Source of the DNA: Proluteimonas luteida
Lineage (GTDB): Bacteria > Pseudomonadota > Gammaproteobacteria > Xanthomonadales > Xanthomonadaceae
Direction of reading: 5' to 3'
Length of the DNA: 64,000 nt
Assembly: GCF_021191695.1 (NCBI RefSeq)
Contig: NZ_JAIWPT010000008.1
Location: 1-64,000, forward strand
The translations under genes were made by a program, and so were the position numbers. This document shows positions 7,588 to 16,452 of the stretch, one piece after another. Positions within the stretch are counted from its first letter, which is position 1. Each line of letters starts with the position of its first letter. The notes beneath the pieces were generated by a model. The model saw only the letters and a list, made by a program, of their open reading frames with translations, was not told where the DNA came from and did no database searches.

Positions 7588-8316
7588 ATGTCGAACGCGA
7601 TCAATCGTTGCCTGCTGGCCTATTCGGGCGTGCTCACTGCCGCGGTGGCGATCGCGCTGCTGACCGGCGCGGCCGGGTCGTCGAAGACCGCGTTCGAGGA
7701 GATCGACGTGCAGCGGCTCAACCTGCGCGAGCCCGACGGCACGCTGCGCTACGTGCTGTCGAGTTCGGCGAAGTTCCCGGGTGCGATCATCAAGGGAACC
7801 GAGTATCCCCACCCGCGTCCGCAGGCCGGCATGCTGTTCTACAACGACGAGGGCAGCGAAGTGGGCGGGCTGATCTTCGCCGGCTCGCGCGATGCCGACG
7901 GCAAGGTCTCCTCCGGCGGCAGCCTGACCTTCGACCGCTACGAGCAGGACCAGATCGTGCAGATCATCGGGCTCGACGAGGACGGGCGGCAGGTCGCGGG
8001 CATGCAGGTCTCCGACCGTCCGGACCGTTCGATCGTCGAGCACTTCACCGAGCAGGCACGGCTCGAGGCGATGCCGGCGGCCGAACGCGACGCATTGCTG
8101 CGCGAACGCAGCGAGGCCGGCCACTACGGTGCCGGGCGCCTGTTCGTCGGCCGTTCGATGTCCGGCAACGCCGTGCTGCAGCTCAGCGACGGGGAGGGCC
8201 AGCCACGCATGCGCATGAGCGTGGCGCGGGATGGTACCGCCTCGCTGGATTTCCTCGATGCCGACGGCGAGGTCGTACGCAGCCTGACTCCGGACGACGT
8301 GGCCGGACAGCAGTAG
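7588..8316 (+). CDS. Unknown protein with one N-terminal membrane segment
   Basis: I do not recognise a named family in this 242-residue protein. It has an N-terminal hydrophobic segment (YSGVLTAAVAIALLTGAA, residues 11-28) and then a soluble, probably periplasmic, domain rich in short beta-like stretches with repeated motifs of the type x-L-x-D-x-D-G (LREPDG, FLDADGEV, LDEDGR). The C-terminal third includes RLFVGRSMSGNAVLQLSD. Codon use is normal for the region and the gene begins with CCGGG-spaced ATG at 7588. It lies between THX and a convergent dipeptidase gene, with only 28 bases between the two stops. Function unknown. Confidence 0.75.
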   Translation: MSNAINRCLLAYSGVLTAAVAIALLTGAAGSSKTAFEEIDVQRLNLREPDGTLRYVLSSSAKFPGAIIKGTEYPHPRPQAGMLFYNDEGSEVGGLIFAGSRDADGKVSSGGSLTFDRYEQDQIVQIIGLDEDGRQVAGMQVSDRPDRSIVEHFTEQARLEAMPAAERDALLRERSEAGHYGAGRLFVGRSMSGNAVLQLSDGEGQPRMRMSVARDGTASLDFLDADGEVVRSLTPDDVAGQQ

Positions 8317-8344
8317 CCCGGCGCAGTCCCGCGGCGTCCCGCGC

Positions 8345-9568
8345 TCAGCGCGCCGCGCCGGCCTCGATCTCGGCCCACACCCGCAGCAGGTTGCCGCCGA
8401 GGATCTTGCGGATGTCGGTGTCGCTGTAGCCCCGCGCCTGCAGGCCGGCGATGAGGTTCGGGAAGTCGGAGACGTCGCGCAGGCCGGTCGCCAGCTCGCC
8501 GCCGACGCCGTCGAAGTCCGAGCCGATGCCGACGTGGTCGATGCCCAGCAGCTGCACGCCGTGGTCGATCTGCACCAGCACCGATTCCAGCGGCGTCTCC
8601 AGCTTCGGGTGCGCGGCGTCCCACGCGGCATTGAACGCGGCGCGGTCCTCCAGCGGCTGGCCGGCGGCCTTGCGCTCGGCGTTGCGCGCGTCGAACTCGC
8701 CGATCGCGCGAAAGTAGGCCTGGGTGTTGGCCGCCGCGCGCGGATCGACGAACGCGGTGCCGAACGGGACCTGCACCACGCCGCCCTTCTCGGCGATCGC
8801 CAGCGCGATCTCGTCGCTGATGTTGCGCTCGAAGTCGGGGGTGAAGTGCCGGAACGCCGAGTGGCTGGCGATCACCGGGACCGTGCTCAGCGCGATCGCC
8901 TGTTCGGCCGCCGCGTCGGATACGTGCGAGACGTCGACCATGATGCCCAGGCGGTTCATCTCGGCGATCACCTCGCGGCCGAACGGGCTCAGGCCGTTCC
9001 AGCGCCGTTCGGCCGCGTACGACGAGTCGGCGACGCGGTTCGCGGCGCTGTGCGCGAGCGTGATGTAGCGGACGCCGCGATCGAAGAACAGCCGCAGCAG
9101 CGACAGGTCCTCCTCGATCGGCCCGGCGTTCTCCATGCCCAGCGGCAGCAGGACGCGCGGCGTGCCGTCGGCGGCGACGCGCAGCGATTCGACATCGCGC
9201 GGCGAACGCAGGATCGCGAATCGGTCCGGATGCCGCGCGGTCAGCGCCTCGACGGCGTCGATCTGCCGATGCGCGATCTCGCGCGCGGTGCCGGCCGCGT
9301 CCTGGCCGGCCGAGGTGTAGATCGACATGAAGGCGACGTCGAGGCCGCCTGCGCGGGCGCGCGGATAGTCGAACTCGCGGTCGGGCGCGGCCTCGCCCAG
9401 GTCCGCCCAGGTGTCGAGCAGCATGCCGGGGGCGTCGATGTGGGTGTCGACGATCAATGCGTCGCGGGCGAGGGCACGCGCGGCGGCGTCGGCCCCGGGC
9501 GCCTCGGCATGGGCGGCGCCGACGACGGAAAACGCGAGGATGGCGGTGGCGAGGGGATGGAAATGCAT
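8345..9568 (-). CDS. Membrane dipeptidase (peptidase family M19)
   Basis: This 407-residue zinc dipeptidase of the renal dipeptidase type begins with a signal peptide (LATAILAFSVVGAAHA). It carries the first metal motif VDTHIDAP, the middle metal and substrate region (MENAG, VDVSHVSD, ASHSAFRHF) and the C-terminal GIGSDFDGVGG signature. It probably hydrolyses L,D- or L,L-dipeptides in the periplasm. The start at 9568 gives the signal peptide; the upstream frame is a shadow of hutI. It lies 17 bases downstream of hutI on the same strand and may be co-transcribed, which would link peptide breakdown to histidine use; that link is an inference. Confidence 0.92.
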   Translation of the reverse strand: MHFHPLATAILAFSVVGAAHAEAPGADAAARALARDALIVDTHIDAPGMLLDTWADLGEAAPDREFDYPRARAGGLDVAFMSIYTSAGQDAAGTAREIAHRQIDAVEALTARHPDRFAILRSPRDVESLRVAADGTPRVLLPLGMENAGPIEEDLSLLRLFFDRGVRYITLAHSAANRVADSSYAAERRWNGLSPFGREVIAEMNRLGIMVDVSHVSDAAAEQAIALSTVPVIASHSAFRHFTPDFERNISDEIALAIAEKGGVVQVPFGTAFVDPRAAANTQAYFRAIGEFDARNAERKAAGQPLEDRAAFNAAWDAAHPKLETPLESVLVQIDHGVQLLGIDHVGIGSDFDGVGGELATGLRDVSDFPNLIAGLQARGYSDTDIRKILGGNLLRVWAEIEAGAAR

Positions 9569-9585
9569 CGGGAGCTCCGGTTCGG

Positions 9586-10806
9586 TCAGAGGAGACGGCG
9601 GCCGCCGGCGAACGACAGCGCCAGCAGCGGGCCGCCGAGCCAGTAGGTCAGTTCGGCCGGCTGCGCGACCTGCCAGCAGGCGAAATCGGCACGCATGCCG
9701 GGAATCAGCCGGCCGCGGTCGGACAGCCCGAGGGCGCGCGCGCCGTGCACCGTCGCGCCGCGCAGCGCCTCCTCGGGGGTGAGCCGGAAATGGGTGCAGG
9801 CCAGCTGCATCGCCTGGCGCAGCGACAGCAGCGGCGAGGTGCCGGGATTGCAGTCGGTCGCGACCGCCATCGGCACGCCCTGCGCGCGGAACTCCGCCAG
9901 CGGCGGCAGCCGGGTTTCCCGCAGCACGTGGAAGGCGCCGGGCAGCAGCACCGCGACCGTGCCCGCCTGCGCCATCGCGGCGACGCCGGCCGCCGAGGTG
10001 TGCTCGACATGGTCCGCCGACAGGCCGCCGAATTCCGCCGCCAGCGCAGCGCCGCCGCCGTCGCTGAGCTGGTCCGCATGCAGCTTGACCGGCAGCCCGA
10101 GTGCGCGCGCGACCTCGAACACGCGCCGGGTCTGCGCGGCGCTGAAGGCGATGCGTTCGGCGAAGGCGTCGACCGCATCGACCAGGCCTTCGGCATGCAG
10201 CCTTGGCAGCCAGTCGCAGACGGCGGCGATGTAGTCGTCGCCGCGGTTCGCGTACTCGGGCGGCAGCGCATGCGCGCCGAGGAAGGTCGTGCGCACGGTG
10301 ATGCCGAGCACGTCGCCGGTCCGGCGTGCGACCCGCAGCATCTTGCGTTCGTTGTCGAAGTCCAGGCCGTAGCCGGACTTGATCTCCAGCGTGGTCGCGC
10401 CGTCGGCGACCAGGGCGCGGGCGCGCGGCAGCGACTCCGCGAGCAGCGCGTCCTCGTCGGCGGCACGGGTCGCGCGCACGGTGGAGACGATGCCGCCGCC
10501 GCTGCGCGCGATCTCCTCGTAGCTGGCGCCCTGCAGGCGCTGCTCGAACTCGCCGGCGCGGTTGCCGGCGAACACCGCGTGGGTATGGCAGTCGACCAGG
10601 CCCGGGGTGATGCAGCCGGTCGCCTCGATGACCTGCGCCGCCAGCGCGTCGGCCGGGCCGGGCAGGTCGCGGCGCGCGCCGGCGAAGGTCAGCAGGCCGT
10701 CCCGCCAACCCAGCGCACCGTCCTCGACCAGTCCGTAGCCGGCGTCGCCGGCCAGCGTGACCAGCGCCGGGCCGACGACCAGCCCGTCCCAGCGCTCATT
10801 CGCCAC
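9586..10806 (-). CDS. hutI: Imidazolonepropionase HutI
   Basis: HutI opens the imidazolone ring to give N-formimino-L-glutamate in histidine degradation. This 406-residue amidohydrolase shows the zinc motif [13 protein letters not shown], the RSGGGI loop, [17 protein letters not shown] metal residues and [10 protein letters not shown] near the C-terminal acid. A GTG at 10806 fits best as start: it is preceded by GGAGG five bases away and gives the normal HutI length, whereas ATG codons at 10848 and 10860 add an unconserved Ala-rich leader. It overlaps the end of a small Gly-rich membrane ORF by 11 bases. HutF is divergent at 11101; hutH and hutU lie 17 kb away. Confidence 0.93.
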   Translation of the reverse strand: MANERWDGLVVGPALVTLAGDAGYGLVEDGALGWRDGLLTFAGARRDLPGPADALAAQVIEATGCITPGLVDCHTHAVFAGNRAGEFEQRLQGASYEEIARSGGGIVSTVRATRAADEDALLAESLPRARALVADGATTLEIKSGYGLDFDNERKMLRVARRTGDVLGITVRTTFLGAHALPPEYANRGDDYIAAVCDWLPRLHAEGLVDAVDAFAERIAFSAAQTRRVFEVARALGLPVKLHADQLSDGGGAALAAEFGGLSADHVEHTSAAGVAAMAQAGTVAVLLPGAFHVLRETRLPPLAEFRAQGVPMAVATDCNPGTSPLLSLRQAMQLACTHFRLTPEEALRGATVHGARALGLSDRGRLIPGMRADFACWQVAQPAELTYWLGGPLLALSFAGGRRLL

Positions 10807-11038
10807 CGCCACCTCCGCCGCCGAAACCGCCGCCGCTGCCGCCGACATCGCCGCCGGCATCGCCGTGCGACGACGCGCGGGACGCGTCGTCGGCGCGTTC
10901 GCCGACGGGCACGCTGTTGCCGGCCCTTTCGTCGCGGTGATCGGTGGACCTGCGCGCGAACAGGGCGGCGAACACGGCGACAAGCCCGCCGATCACCGCG
11001 ATCAGCGCGCCGAGCAGGGCCAGCGTGGTTGCATCCAT
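10796..11038 (-). CDS. Small membrane protein with Gly-rich tail, unknown
   Basis: This 80-residue frame has one strong transmembrane helix ([26 protein letters not shown]), a basic stop-transfer sequence ([10 protein letters not shown]) and a tail made almost wholly of Gly, Ser and Ala. It begins with ATG 62 bases before divergent hutF and its end overlaps the GTG start of hutI, so it would be the first gene of the hutI unit. No family is recognised. The Gly-rich tail could reflect GC-rich base composition, so its reality rests on the helix and on the position. It may only serve to deliver ribosomes to hutI. Confidence 0.45.
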   Translation of the reverse strand: MDATTLALLGALIAVIGGLVAVFAALFARRSTDHRDERAGNSVPVGERADDASRASSHGDAGGDVGGSGGGFGGGGGGGE

Positions 11039-11100
11039 CCGGGTGTGTCCAGACGCGAAAGACAGGCTAGCCTAGCGCACTCCGTCCGGCCGTCCACAGC

Positions 11101-12351
11101 ATGCACGACACCATCGCCGCTTCCGTCCACCGCACACCGGCCGGCTGGCGCCTGCCCGGCATCGCCAACCTGCATTCGCATGCGTTCCAGCGCGCGATGG
11201 CGGGGCTGGCCGAGCGCCAGACCGATCCCGCGGATTCGTTCTGGACCTGGCGCGAGACCATGTACCGGATGGCCGAACGTTTCGATCCGGAGACGCTGCA
11301 CGCGGTCGCGTGCCAGCTGTATGTCGAGATGCTCGAGGCCGGCTACACCACGGTCTGCGAGTTCCACTACCTGCACCATGCGCCCGACGGCCGGCCGTAC
11401 GCCGATGCGGCGGCGATGTCCGACGCGCTGGTCGCCGCCGCACGCGAGACCGGCATCCGCCTGACGCTGCTGCCGGTGCTGTACATGACCGGGGGGTTCG
11501 ACGGTCGCGCGCTGGGCGAGCGGCAGCGTCGCTTCGGCCACGATGTCGACGGCTATCTGCGGCTGTTCCATGACCTGCATGCGCGCCAGGACGCGGGCCT
11601 GCGGGTCGGCTGCGCGCTGCACAGCCTGCGTGCGGTGCCGCCGGAGGCGATGCGCGCGGTGCTCGCCGGCCTGCCGGCCGATGCGCGCGTGCACGTGCAC
11701 ATCGCCGAGCAGGTGGCCGAGGTCGAGGACTGCATCGCGGTGCGCGGCGCCCGCCCGGTCGCGTGGCTGCTGGACAACGCGACCGTGGATGCGCGCTGGA
11801 CGCTGGTCCACGCGACGCATCTCGACGACGCCGAGATCGCGGCCGTCGCGGGCAGCGGCGCGACGGTCGCGCTGTGCCCGACCACCGAGGCCAACCTCGG
11901 CGACGGCCTGTTCCCGCTGCGCACCTGGCTCGATGCCGGCGGCCGTTGGGGGATCGGCTCGGATTCGCACATCTCGGTGTCGCCGGTCGAGGAACTGCGC
12001 TGGCTCGAATACGGCCAGCGGCTGGTCACCCGCCATCGCAACATCGCCGTGCGCGGGGACTCGCCGAGCGTCGGCGAGACCCTGCTGGCCGACGTGCTGG
12101 CCAGCGCCGCGGCGTCGACCGGTTTCGCCGATGCCGCGAACGACAGTGTCGTGCTGGACGCAGACGCGCCGCTGCTGGCGGGTGCGACCGCCGACGACGT
12201 GGTCGACCGCTGGATCTTCGCCGGCAACCGGCCGCTGGTGCGCGAGGTGCAGGTCGCCGGGCGGCAGGTGATGCGCGGTGGCGCGCACATGGCGCACGAC
12301 GCCGCGGCGGCAGGGTACGCCGCCGCGATGCGGACGCTGCTGGCGGATTGA
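11101..12351 (+). CDS. hutF: Formimidoylglutamate deiminase HutF
   Basis: HutF converts N-formimino-L-glutamate to N-formyl-L-glutamate and ammonia, the branch of the Hut pathway that requires HutG next. The 416-residue amidohydrolase has NLHSHAFQRAMAGL at its first metal site, HIAEQ, HATH and GSDSHISVSPVEELRWLEY at the later ones. It is slightly shorter than the roughly 450 residues usual for HutF because the small N-terminal beta domain is nearly absent; an in-frame stop at 11068 prevents extension by more than ten codons. It is divergent from the hutI unit. A loose HutC-like sequence, TGTCCAGACG, lies at 11046-11055. Confidence 0.92.
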   Translation: MHDTIAASVHRTPAGWRLPGIANLHSHAFQRAMAGLAERQTDPADSFWTWRETMYRMAERFDPETLHAVACQLYVEMLEAGYTTVCEFHYLHHAPDGRPYADAAAMSDALVAAARETGIRLTLLPVLYMTGGFDGRALGERQRRFGHDVDGYLRLFHDLHARQDAGLRVGCALHSLRAVPPEAMRAVLAGLPADARVHVHIAEQVAEVEDCIAVRGARPVAWLLDNATVDARWTLVHATHLDDAEIAAVAGSGATVALCPTTEANLGDGLFPLRTWLDAGGRWGIGSDSHISVSPVEELRWLEYGQRLVTRHRNIAVRGDSPSVGETLLADVLASAAASTGFADAANDSVVLDADAPLLAGATADDVVDRWIFAGNRPLVREVQVAGRQVMRGGAHMAHDAAAAGYAAAMRTLLAD

Positions 12352-12482
12352 GGCGACGCAGGCCAGGGACCCGTGCCACGCGGTCCGTCGCCGTTTCCGG
12401 CGTTCCATCCGCGTGCCGGGGCATTTCGTCGCAAGGGCCGGCAAACCGTGGCACCGGTGGCCACCATGGCACCATCCCGTCC

Positions 12483-14150
12483 ATGAGGAATGTCGCCATG
12501 CTGCCGAACATCCTGAGCGCCGCGCTCGCCATCGCCTTCTCCGCCAGCGGCGCCGTTGCCGCCGCGACCACCGACGCGGGGCTGGACCGCACCGTCGACC
12601 GGCGCCTTGCCGGCGACCGCACCGGCGCCTGTCTCGCGGTCGCGGTCATCGACGGCGACGCGGTCGCGCGCAGCTACCGCTGCGCCGACCCCGGGGACGC
12701 GTCCCGCATCGGGCCCGATGCCGCGTTCGAGATCGGTTCGGTCGCCAAGACGATGACCGCGGCGCTGCTGGCCGACCTGATCGCGCAGGGCAAGGCCTCG
12801 CTCGACGATCCCCTGGCCGACTACCTGCCGGAGGGCACGGCCGTGCCCTCGTACGAGGGTCAGCCGATCCTGCTGCGGCATGTCGTCACCCATACCTCGG
12901 GCCTGCCGGCGCTGCCGTCGCGGATGGGTACCACCGACCCGGCCGATCCCTATGCCAACCTGACCGAGGATGCGCTGCTGGCCTCGCTCGGCGATGTCAG
13001 CCTGGCGCGCGCGCCAGGCGCGCAATACGAATACTCCAACTTCGCCTCGATGCTGCTGTCCTATGCGGTGGTGCGACGCGCCGGCAGCGATTTCGAGACC
13101 CTGATCGACACCACGCTGTTCACGCCGCTGGGCATGGACGGCGCCTACATCGCCCGCCGGCCCGACGGCGTGCGCGCGGCCGCCGGACACCTGCCGGGCG
13201 GCACGGAGACACCCGCCTGGACGATCGCCGGCAACCTGGCGGGCGTCGGTGGCGTGCGCGCGACGCTCGACGACGTGGTGCGCTACGTGCAGGCCTCGCT
13301 CGGGCAGACCGACGCGCCGGTGCTGGCGGCCCTGCAGGCGACCCAGCAGCGGGTGTCGGAGCAGCCGTCGATGGGCATGAACTGGATCATGGCGCCGCTG
13401 GACGGGCGCACCGTGTTCGTGCACGAGGGCGGCACCGGCGGATTCTCGTCGTATGTCGGTTTCGACCCGCAGCGGCGGCGCGGCGTGGTGGTGCTGTCGG
13501 ACACGTCCGTGACCTCGCTGGGCGGGCTGGGCGACCTCGGCAACCACCTGCTCGACGACCGCCTGCCGCTCGGCAAGCCGCGACGCGTGGCGCAGCCGCC
13601 GGCGGAACTGCTCGATGGCCTGGTCGGGCACTGGCGCCTGGACACCGGCATGCAGGTCGAACTGGCGCGCGAAGGCGAGGCGCTGACGATCCATCCCGAG
13701 AACCAGCCGGTCTTCGAACTGGGCTACGACGACGCGGGCGATTTCTTCCCGCTGGCGTTCGATGCGCTGCTGACCCCGCGCCGACGCGCGGATGGCAGCT
13801 ACGTCTTCGTCTGGCACCAGGGCGGTGGCGCGATCCCGGCCACGCGCATCGATGCCGGTGCGCCTGCCGGCGCGAACGCGGACGCGGGTGCGGGCACCGT
13901 CGATCTCGCCGACTACGCCGGCAACTACCCGCTGCTGCCCGGCTTCGCATTGAAGGTCGATGCCGCGGGCGGCAGGCTGCGCGCGCAGGCGACCGGGCAG
14001 GGCGCGTTCCCGCTCGATGCCGCGGGCAAGGACACGTTCGAGGCGCCGGCCTACGGCATCGAGATCCGTTTCCAGCGCGGCGCCGATGGCGAGGTGGTGT
14101 CGCTGGACCTGCACCAGGGCGGCCGGGTCCTGAGCGGGACGCGCGAATGA
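12483..14150 (+). CDS. Serine beta-lactamase-like hydrolase (class C / S12 fold), exported
   Basis: This 555-residue protein has a signal peptide ending near AVAA and the three motifs of penicillin-recognising serine hydrolases: SVAK near residue 86, a Tyr motif YSN near 184, and HEGG near 313 in place of KTG. The last motif points to the esterase or D-amino-acid peptidase branch (family S12, EstB/Pab87-like) and not to a drug-hydrolysing class C enzyme. The C-terminal 180 residues form an additional beta-rich lipocalin-like domain often seen in that branch. The ATG at 12483 is chosen; one at 12498 would also give a signal peptide. It ends 13 bases before a histidine kinase gene on the same strand. 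Confidence 0.85.
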   Translation: MRNVAMLPNILSAALAIAFSASGAVAAATTDAGLDRTVDRRLAGDRTGACLAVAVIDGDAVARSYRCADPGDASRIGPDAAFEIGSVAKTMTAALLADLIAQGKASLDDPLADYLPEGTAVPSYEGQPILLRHVVTHTSGLPALPSRMGTTDPADPYANLTEDALLASLGDVSLARAPGAQYEYSNFASMLLSYAVVRRAGSDFETLIDTTLFTPLGMDGAYIARRPDGVRAAAGHLPGGTETPAWTIAGNLAGVGGVRATLDDVVRYVQASLGQTDAPVLAALQATQQRVSEQPSMGMNWIMAPLDGRTVFVHEGGTGGFSSYVGFDPQRRRGVVVLSDTSVTSLGGLGDLGNHLLDDRLPLGKPRRVAQPPAELLDGLVGHWRLDTGMQVELAREGEALTIHPENQPVFELGYDDAGDFFPLAFDALLTPRRRADGSYVFVWHQGGGAIPATRIDAGAPAGANADAGAGTVDLADYAGNYPLLPGFALKVDAAGGRLRAQATGQGAFPLDAAGKDTFEAPAYGIEIRFQRGADGEVVSLDLHQGGRVLSGTRE

Positions 14151-14163
14151 CGGGCGCGCCGCG

Positions 14164-15414
14164 ATGAGTGTCCCTCCACGCACCGGCGACGGATCGCTGC
14201 GGCAGCCGCTGCCCGACGATGTCGCCATCGGCGGCAATTCGGTCTGGAACCGCTACCGCCGCTATCCGGTGTTCAGCGCCACCTGGCTCGGCGGCCGCAC
14301 GCTGCTGTTCGGGGGGATGATCCTGGCGTTCGCGGTGCTGTCCTCGCTCGGCATGCTGGTCGGCGGCGGCAGCCTGCGCGGTGCGGTGCTGGGCGGCGGT
14401 TATACCTTCGCCGGTTTCCTGGTCATGACCACGGCAGGACCGGCGTTCGCGACACTCGTGCGCCACCTGCGCCTGCGCCGCGAGCGGTTGTGGGTGGTCG
14501 TGGCATGGATCGCCGGCATCGTCGCGGCGTACCTGGGTGACAGCTGGGCCAGCAGCCACATCAATACGCTGTTGCGCGGCGAGCTGGGCGCCGGCATCGA
14601 TGTCGAGGCGCTGGAGGCGGCGCGGCCCACCGGGCCGGTGGCGCAGGCGCTGATGGTCACGGTCAAGCTGATGACGCTGGCCTTCATCTACGGCCTGCTC
14701 GGCGGCGGAATGGCGCTGCGCGCCTACTTCGGCGAACAGCGCAGGCTCGAGGCCAGCCGGCACCGTACGGAACTGGCCGCGCTGCAGGCCCAGAAGCGCG
14801 AGGCGGACCTGCGCCTGGGCGCGCTGCAGGCCCAGGTGGAGCCGCATTTCCTGTTCAACACCCTGGCCTCGGTGCGCGCGCTGGTGCGCCAGGATCCGGC
14901 GCGGGCCGAGGCCACGCTCGACGCGCTGGTCGACTACCTGCGGGCGACCATCCCGCGGCTGCGCGATGCGCGGCCGGGCAGCGGCGAGGCGGCGATCCGT
15001 TCCACGCTCGGCCAGCAGCTCGACCTGTGCGCGCGCTATCTCGAGCTGATGCGGCTGCGCACCGGCGACCGGTTGCACTACCGCATCGATGCCGAGCCGG
15101 CGCTGCGCGCGCTCGACTATCCGCCGCTGCTGCTGATCACGCTGGTCGAGAATGCGATCAAGCACGGCATCGAGCCCAAGCCCGGCACCGGCAACGTCGC
15201 GATCCGCGCCTGGCGCGAGCACGGCCAGCTGTGCGTCGCAGTGGTCGACGACGGCGTGGGCCTGCAGCCCGGCGTCGGCGGCGGGGTCGGGCTGGCCAAC
15301 GTGCGCGAGCAACTGGCGGCGCGCTTCGGCCCGCGCGCCGGCCTGCGCCTGACCGGCAACCGCGACGGCGGCGCGCAGGCCGAGATCCGCACGCCGCTGG
15401 AGTCCGCGGCATGA
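14164..15414 (+). CDS. LytS/YehU-type sensor histidine kinase
   Basis: This 416-residue protein has four hydrophobic helices between residues 40 and 195, a short coiled linker (RRLEASRHRTELAALQAQKREADL) and the His_kinase domain of the LytS/YehU type with the phosphorylated His in EPHFLFNTLASV near residue 227. The ATP-binding domain has LVENAIKHG near 328 and a GVGLANVREQL G-box. The signal is unknown because the sensor part is only membrane helices. Its TGA overlaps the ATG of the response regulator, so the pair is translationally coupled. Confidence 0.93.
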   Translation: MSVPPRTGDGSLRQPLPDDVAIGGNSVWNRYRRYPVFSATWLGGRTLLFGGMILAFAVLSSLGMLVGGGSLRGAVLGGGYTFAGFLVMTTAGPAFATLVRHLRLRRERLWVVVAWIAGIVAAYLGDSWASSHINTLLRGELGAGIDVEALEAARPTGPVAQALMVTVKLMTLAFIYGLLGGGMALRAYFGEQRRLEASRHRTELAALQAQKREADLRLGALQAQVEPHFLFNTLASVRALVRQDPARAEATLDALVDYLRATIPRLRDARPGSGEAAIRSTLGQQLDLCARYLELMRLRTGDRLHYRIDAEPALRALDYPPLLLITLVENAIKHGIEPKPGTGNVAIRAWREHGQLCVAVVDDGVGLQPGVGGGVGLANVREQLAARFGPRAGLRLTGNRDGGAQAEIRTPLESAA

Positions 15415-16175
15415 GCGCTGCGCGCATCAGCGCACTGGTGGCGGAGGACGAGGCGCCGCAGCTGATGGCGCTGCTGGAGATGCTCGAGGACCGATGGCCC
15501 GATCTCGAGGTGGTGGCCGCGTGCGAGGACGGCATCGCCGCGTTGCAGGCCGCCGCCGAGCATCGGCCGCAGGTCGCCTTCCTCGACATCCGCATGCCCG
15601 GTGTCGGCGGCCTCGACGTCGCGCGTGCGGTGGTCGCCACGGGCGGCCTGGTCGTGTTCACCACCGCCTACGACGAATACGCGATCCGCGCGTTCGAGGC
15701 CGGCGCCGTCGACTACCTGCTCAAGCCGATCGCGCCGGCGCGGCTGGCCGTGGCCGTCGAGCGCCTGCAGGCGCGCCTGCGCCAGCCGCCGCAAGACCTG
15801 CGGGCGCTGGTCGACGACCTGGAGGCGCGGCTGCGGCCGCAGGGCGAACGCCAGATCCGCTGGATCAGCGCCAGCGTCGGCGATCACGTGCGCATGATCG
15901 GCATCGACGAGGTGCTGTATTTCCAGGCCCAGGACAAGTACGTGCGCGTGGTCACCGCCGACGGCGAGGCGGTGATCCGCACGCCGGTCAAGGAACTGCT
16001 GGCCGGACTCGATCCCGGGACGTTCTGGCAGGTGCACCGCGGCATCGTGGTCCGGGTGTCGTCGATCGACCGCGTGCGCCGCGACGAACTGGGCAAGCAC
16101 CGCCTGCAACTGCGCGGCCGGCCCGAGTCGCTGCCGGTCAGCGCGGCCTTCGTGCACCGCTTCCGCGGCATGTGA
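15411..16175 (+). CDS. LytTR-family response regulator
   Basis: This 254-residue response regulator has a receiver domain (residues 1-120) with the acidic pair EDE, the phospho-acceptor Asp in AFLDIRMPG near 59 and the Lys in LLKPI near 106. A LytTR DNA-binding domain follows (about 145-250: VLYFQAQDKYVRVVTADGEAV, FWQVHRGIVV, LPVSAAFVHRFRGM). It is the partner of the preceding kinase. LytTR proteins bind paired direct repeats, but no obvious pair was found near this operon, so its targets may lie elsewhere. Confidence 0.93.
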   Translation: MSAARISALVAEDEAPQLMALLEMLEDRWPDLEVVAACEDGIAALQAAAEHRPQVAFLDIRMPGVGGLDVARAVVATGGLVVFTTAYDEYAIRAFEAGAVDYLLKPIAPARLAVAVERLQARLRQPPQDLRALVDDLEARLRPQGERQIRWISASVGDHVRMIGIDEVLYFQAQDKYVRVVTADGEAVIRTPVKELLAGLDPGTFWQVHRGIVVRVSSIDRVRRDELGKHRLQLRGRPESLPVSAAFVHRFRGM

Positions 16176-16452
16176 GCACCGGCCAGCACGATCCTTCGAT
16201 TCCCTTCCTCCGCATGCGGGCATTGCGCCCCTTAACGGGTGGAACGTGCCCGAGCGCGGATGCGGCGCGCATGCCCCTCACCCCGACGCTTGCCCGCATG
16301 CGGGAGAGGGGCGGACCCATGCAACCGCGGGTTCGGGCCGGTCAGGCCCGCGCATGCCGGACTGGCGTCATCGGGCGTCGGGTTGATCGCGATCAGTGCC
16401 GTTGACGGCAGGGCCGGTACCCTACGCGTCCGAACCACAGGAAACCGGACAC
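16176..16452 (+). other. Intergenic region with a short repeat arm, no gene seen
   Basis: The 277 bases between the response regulator and the hydroxylase gene hold no convincing gene. At 16274-16313 lies CCCCTCACCCCGACGCTTGC plus CCGCATGCGGGAGAGGG, a partial relative of the hairpin in the composite repeats at 4073 and 38857 in the opposite orientation. The promoter of the hydroxylase should be in the last 100 bases, but I see no clear consensus. Confidence 0.5.

Noticed and set aside
11101..12351. HutF truncated at its N-terminus by mutation
   Set aside because: An in-frame stop lies ten codons upstream, but all metal-site motifs are intact and the length is only slightly short, so it is judged a compact functional enzyme.
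12483..14150. True antibiotic-resistance beta-lactamase
   Set aside because: The third motif is HEGG and not KTG, and the C-terminal extra domain fits the S12 esterase/peptidase branch.
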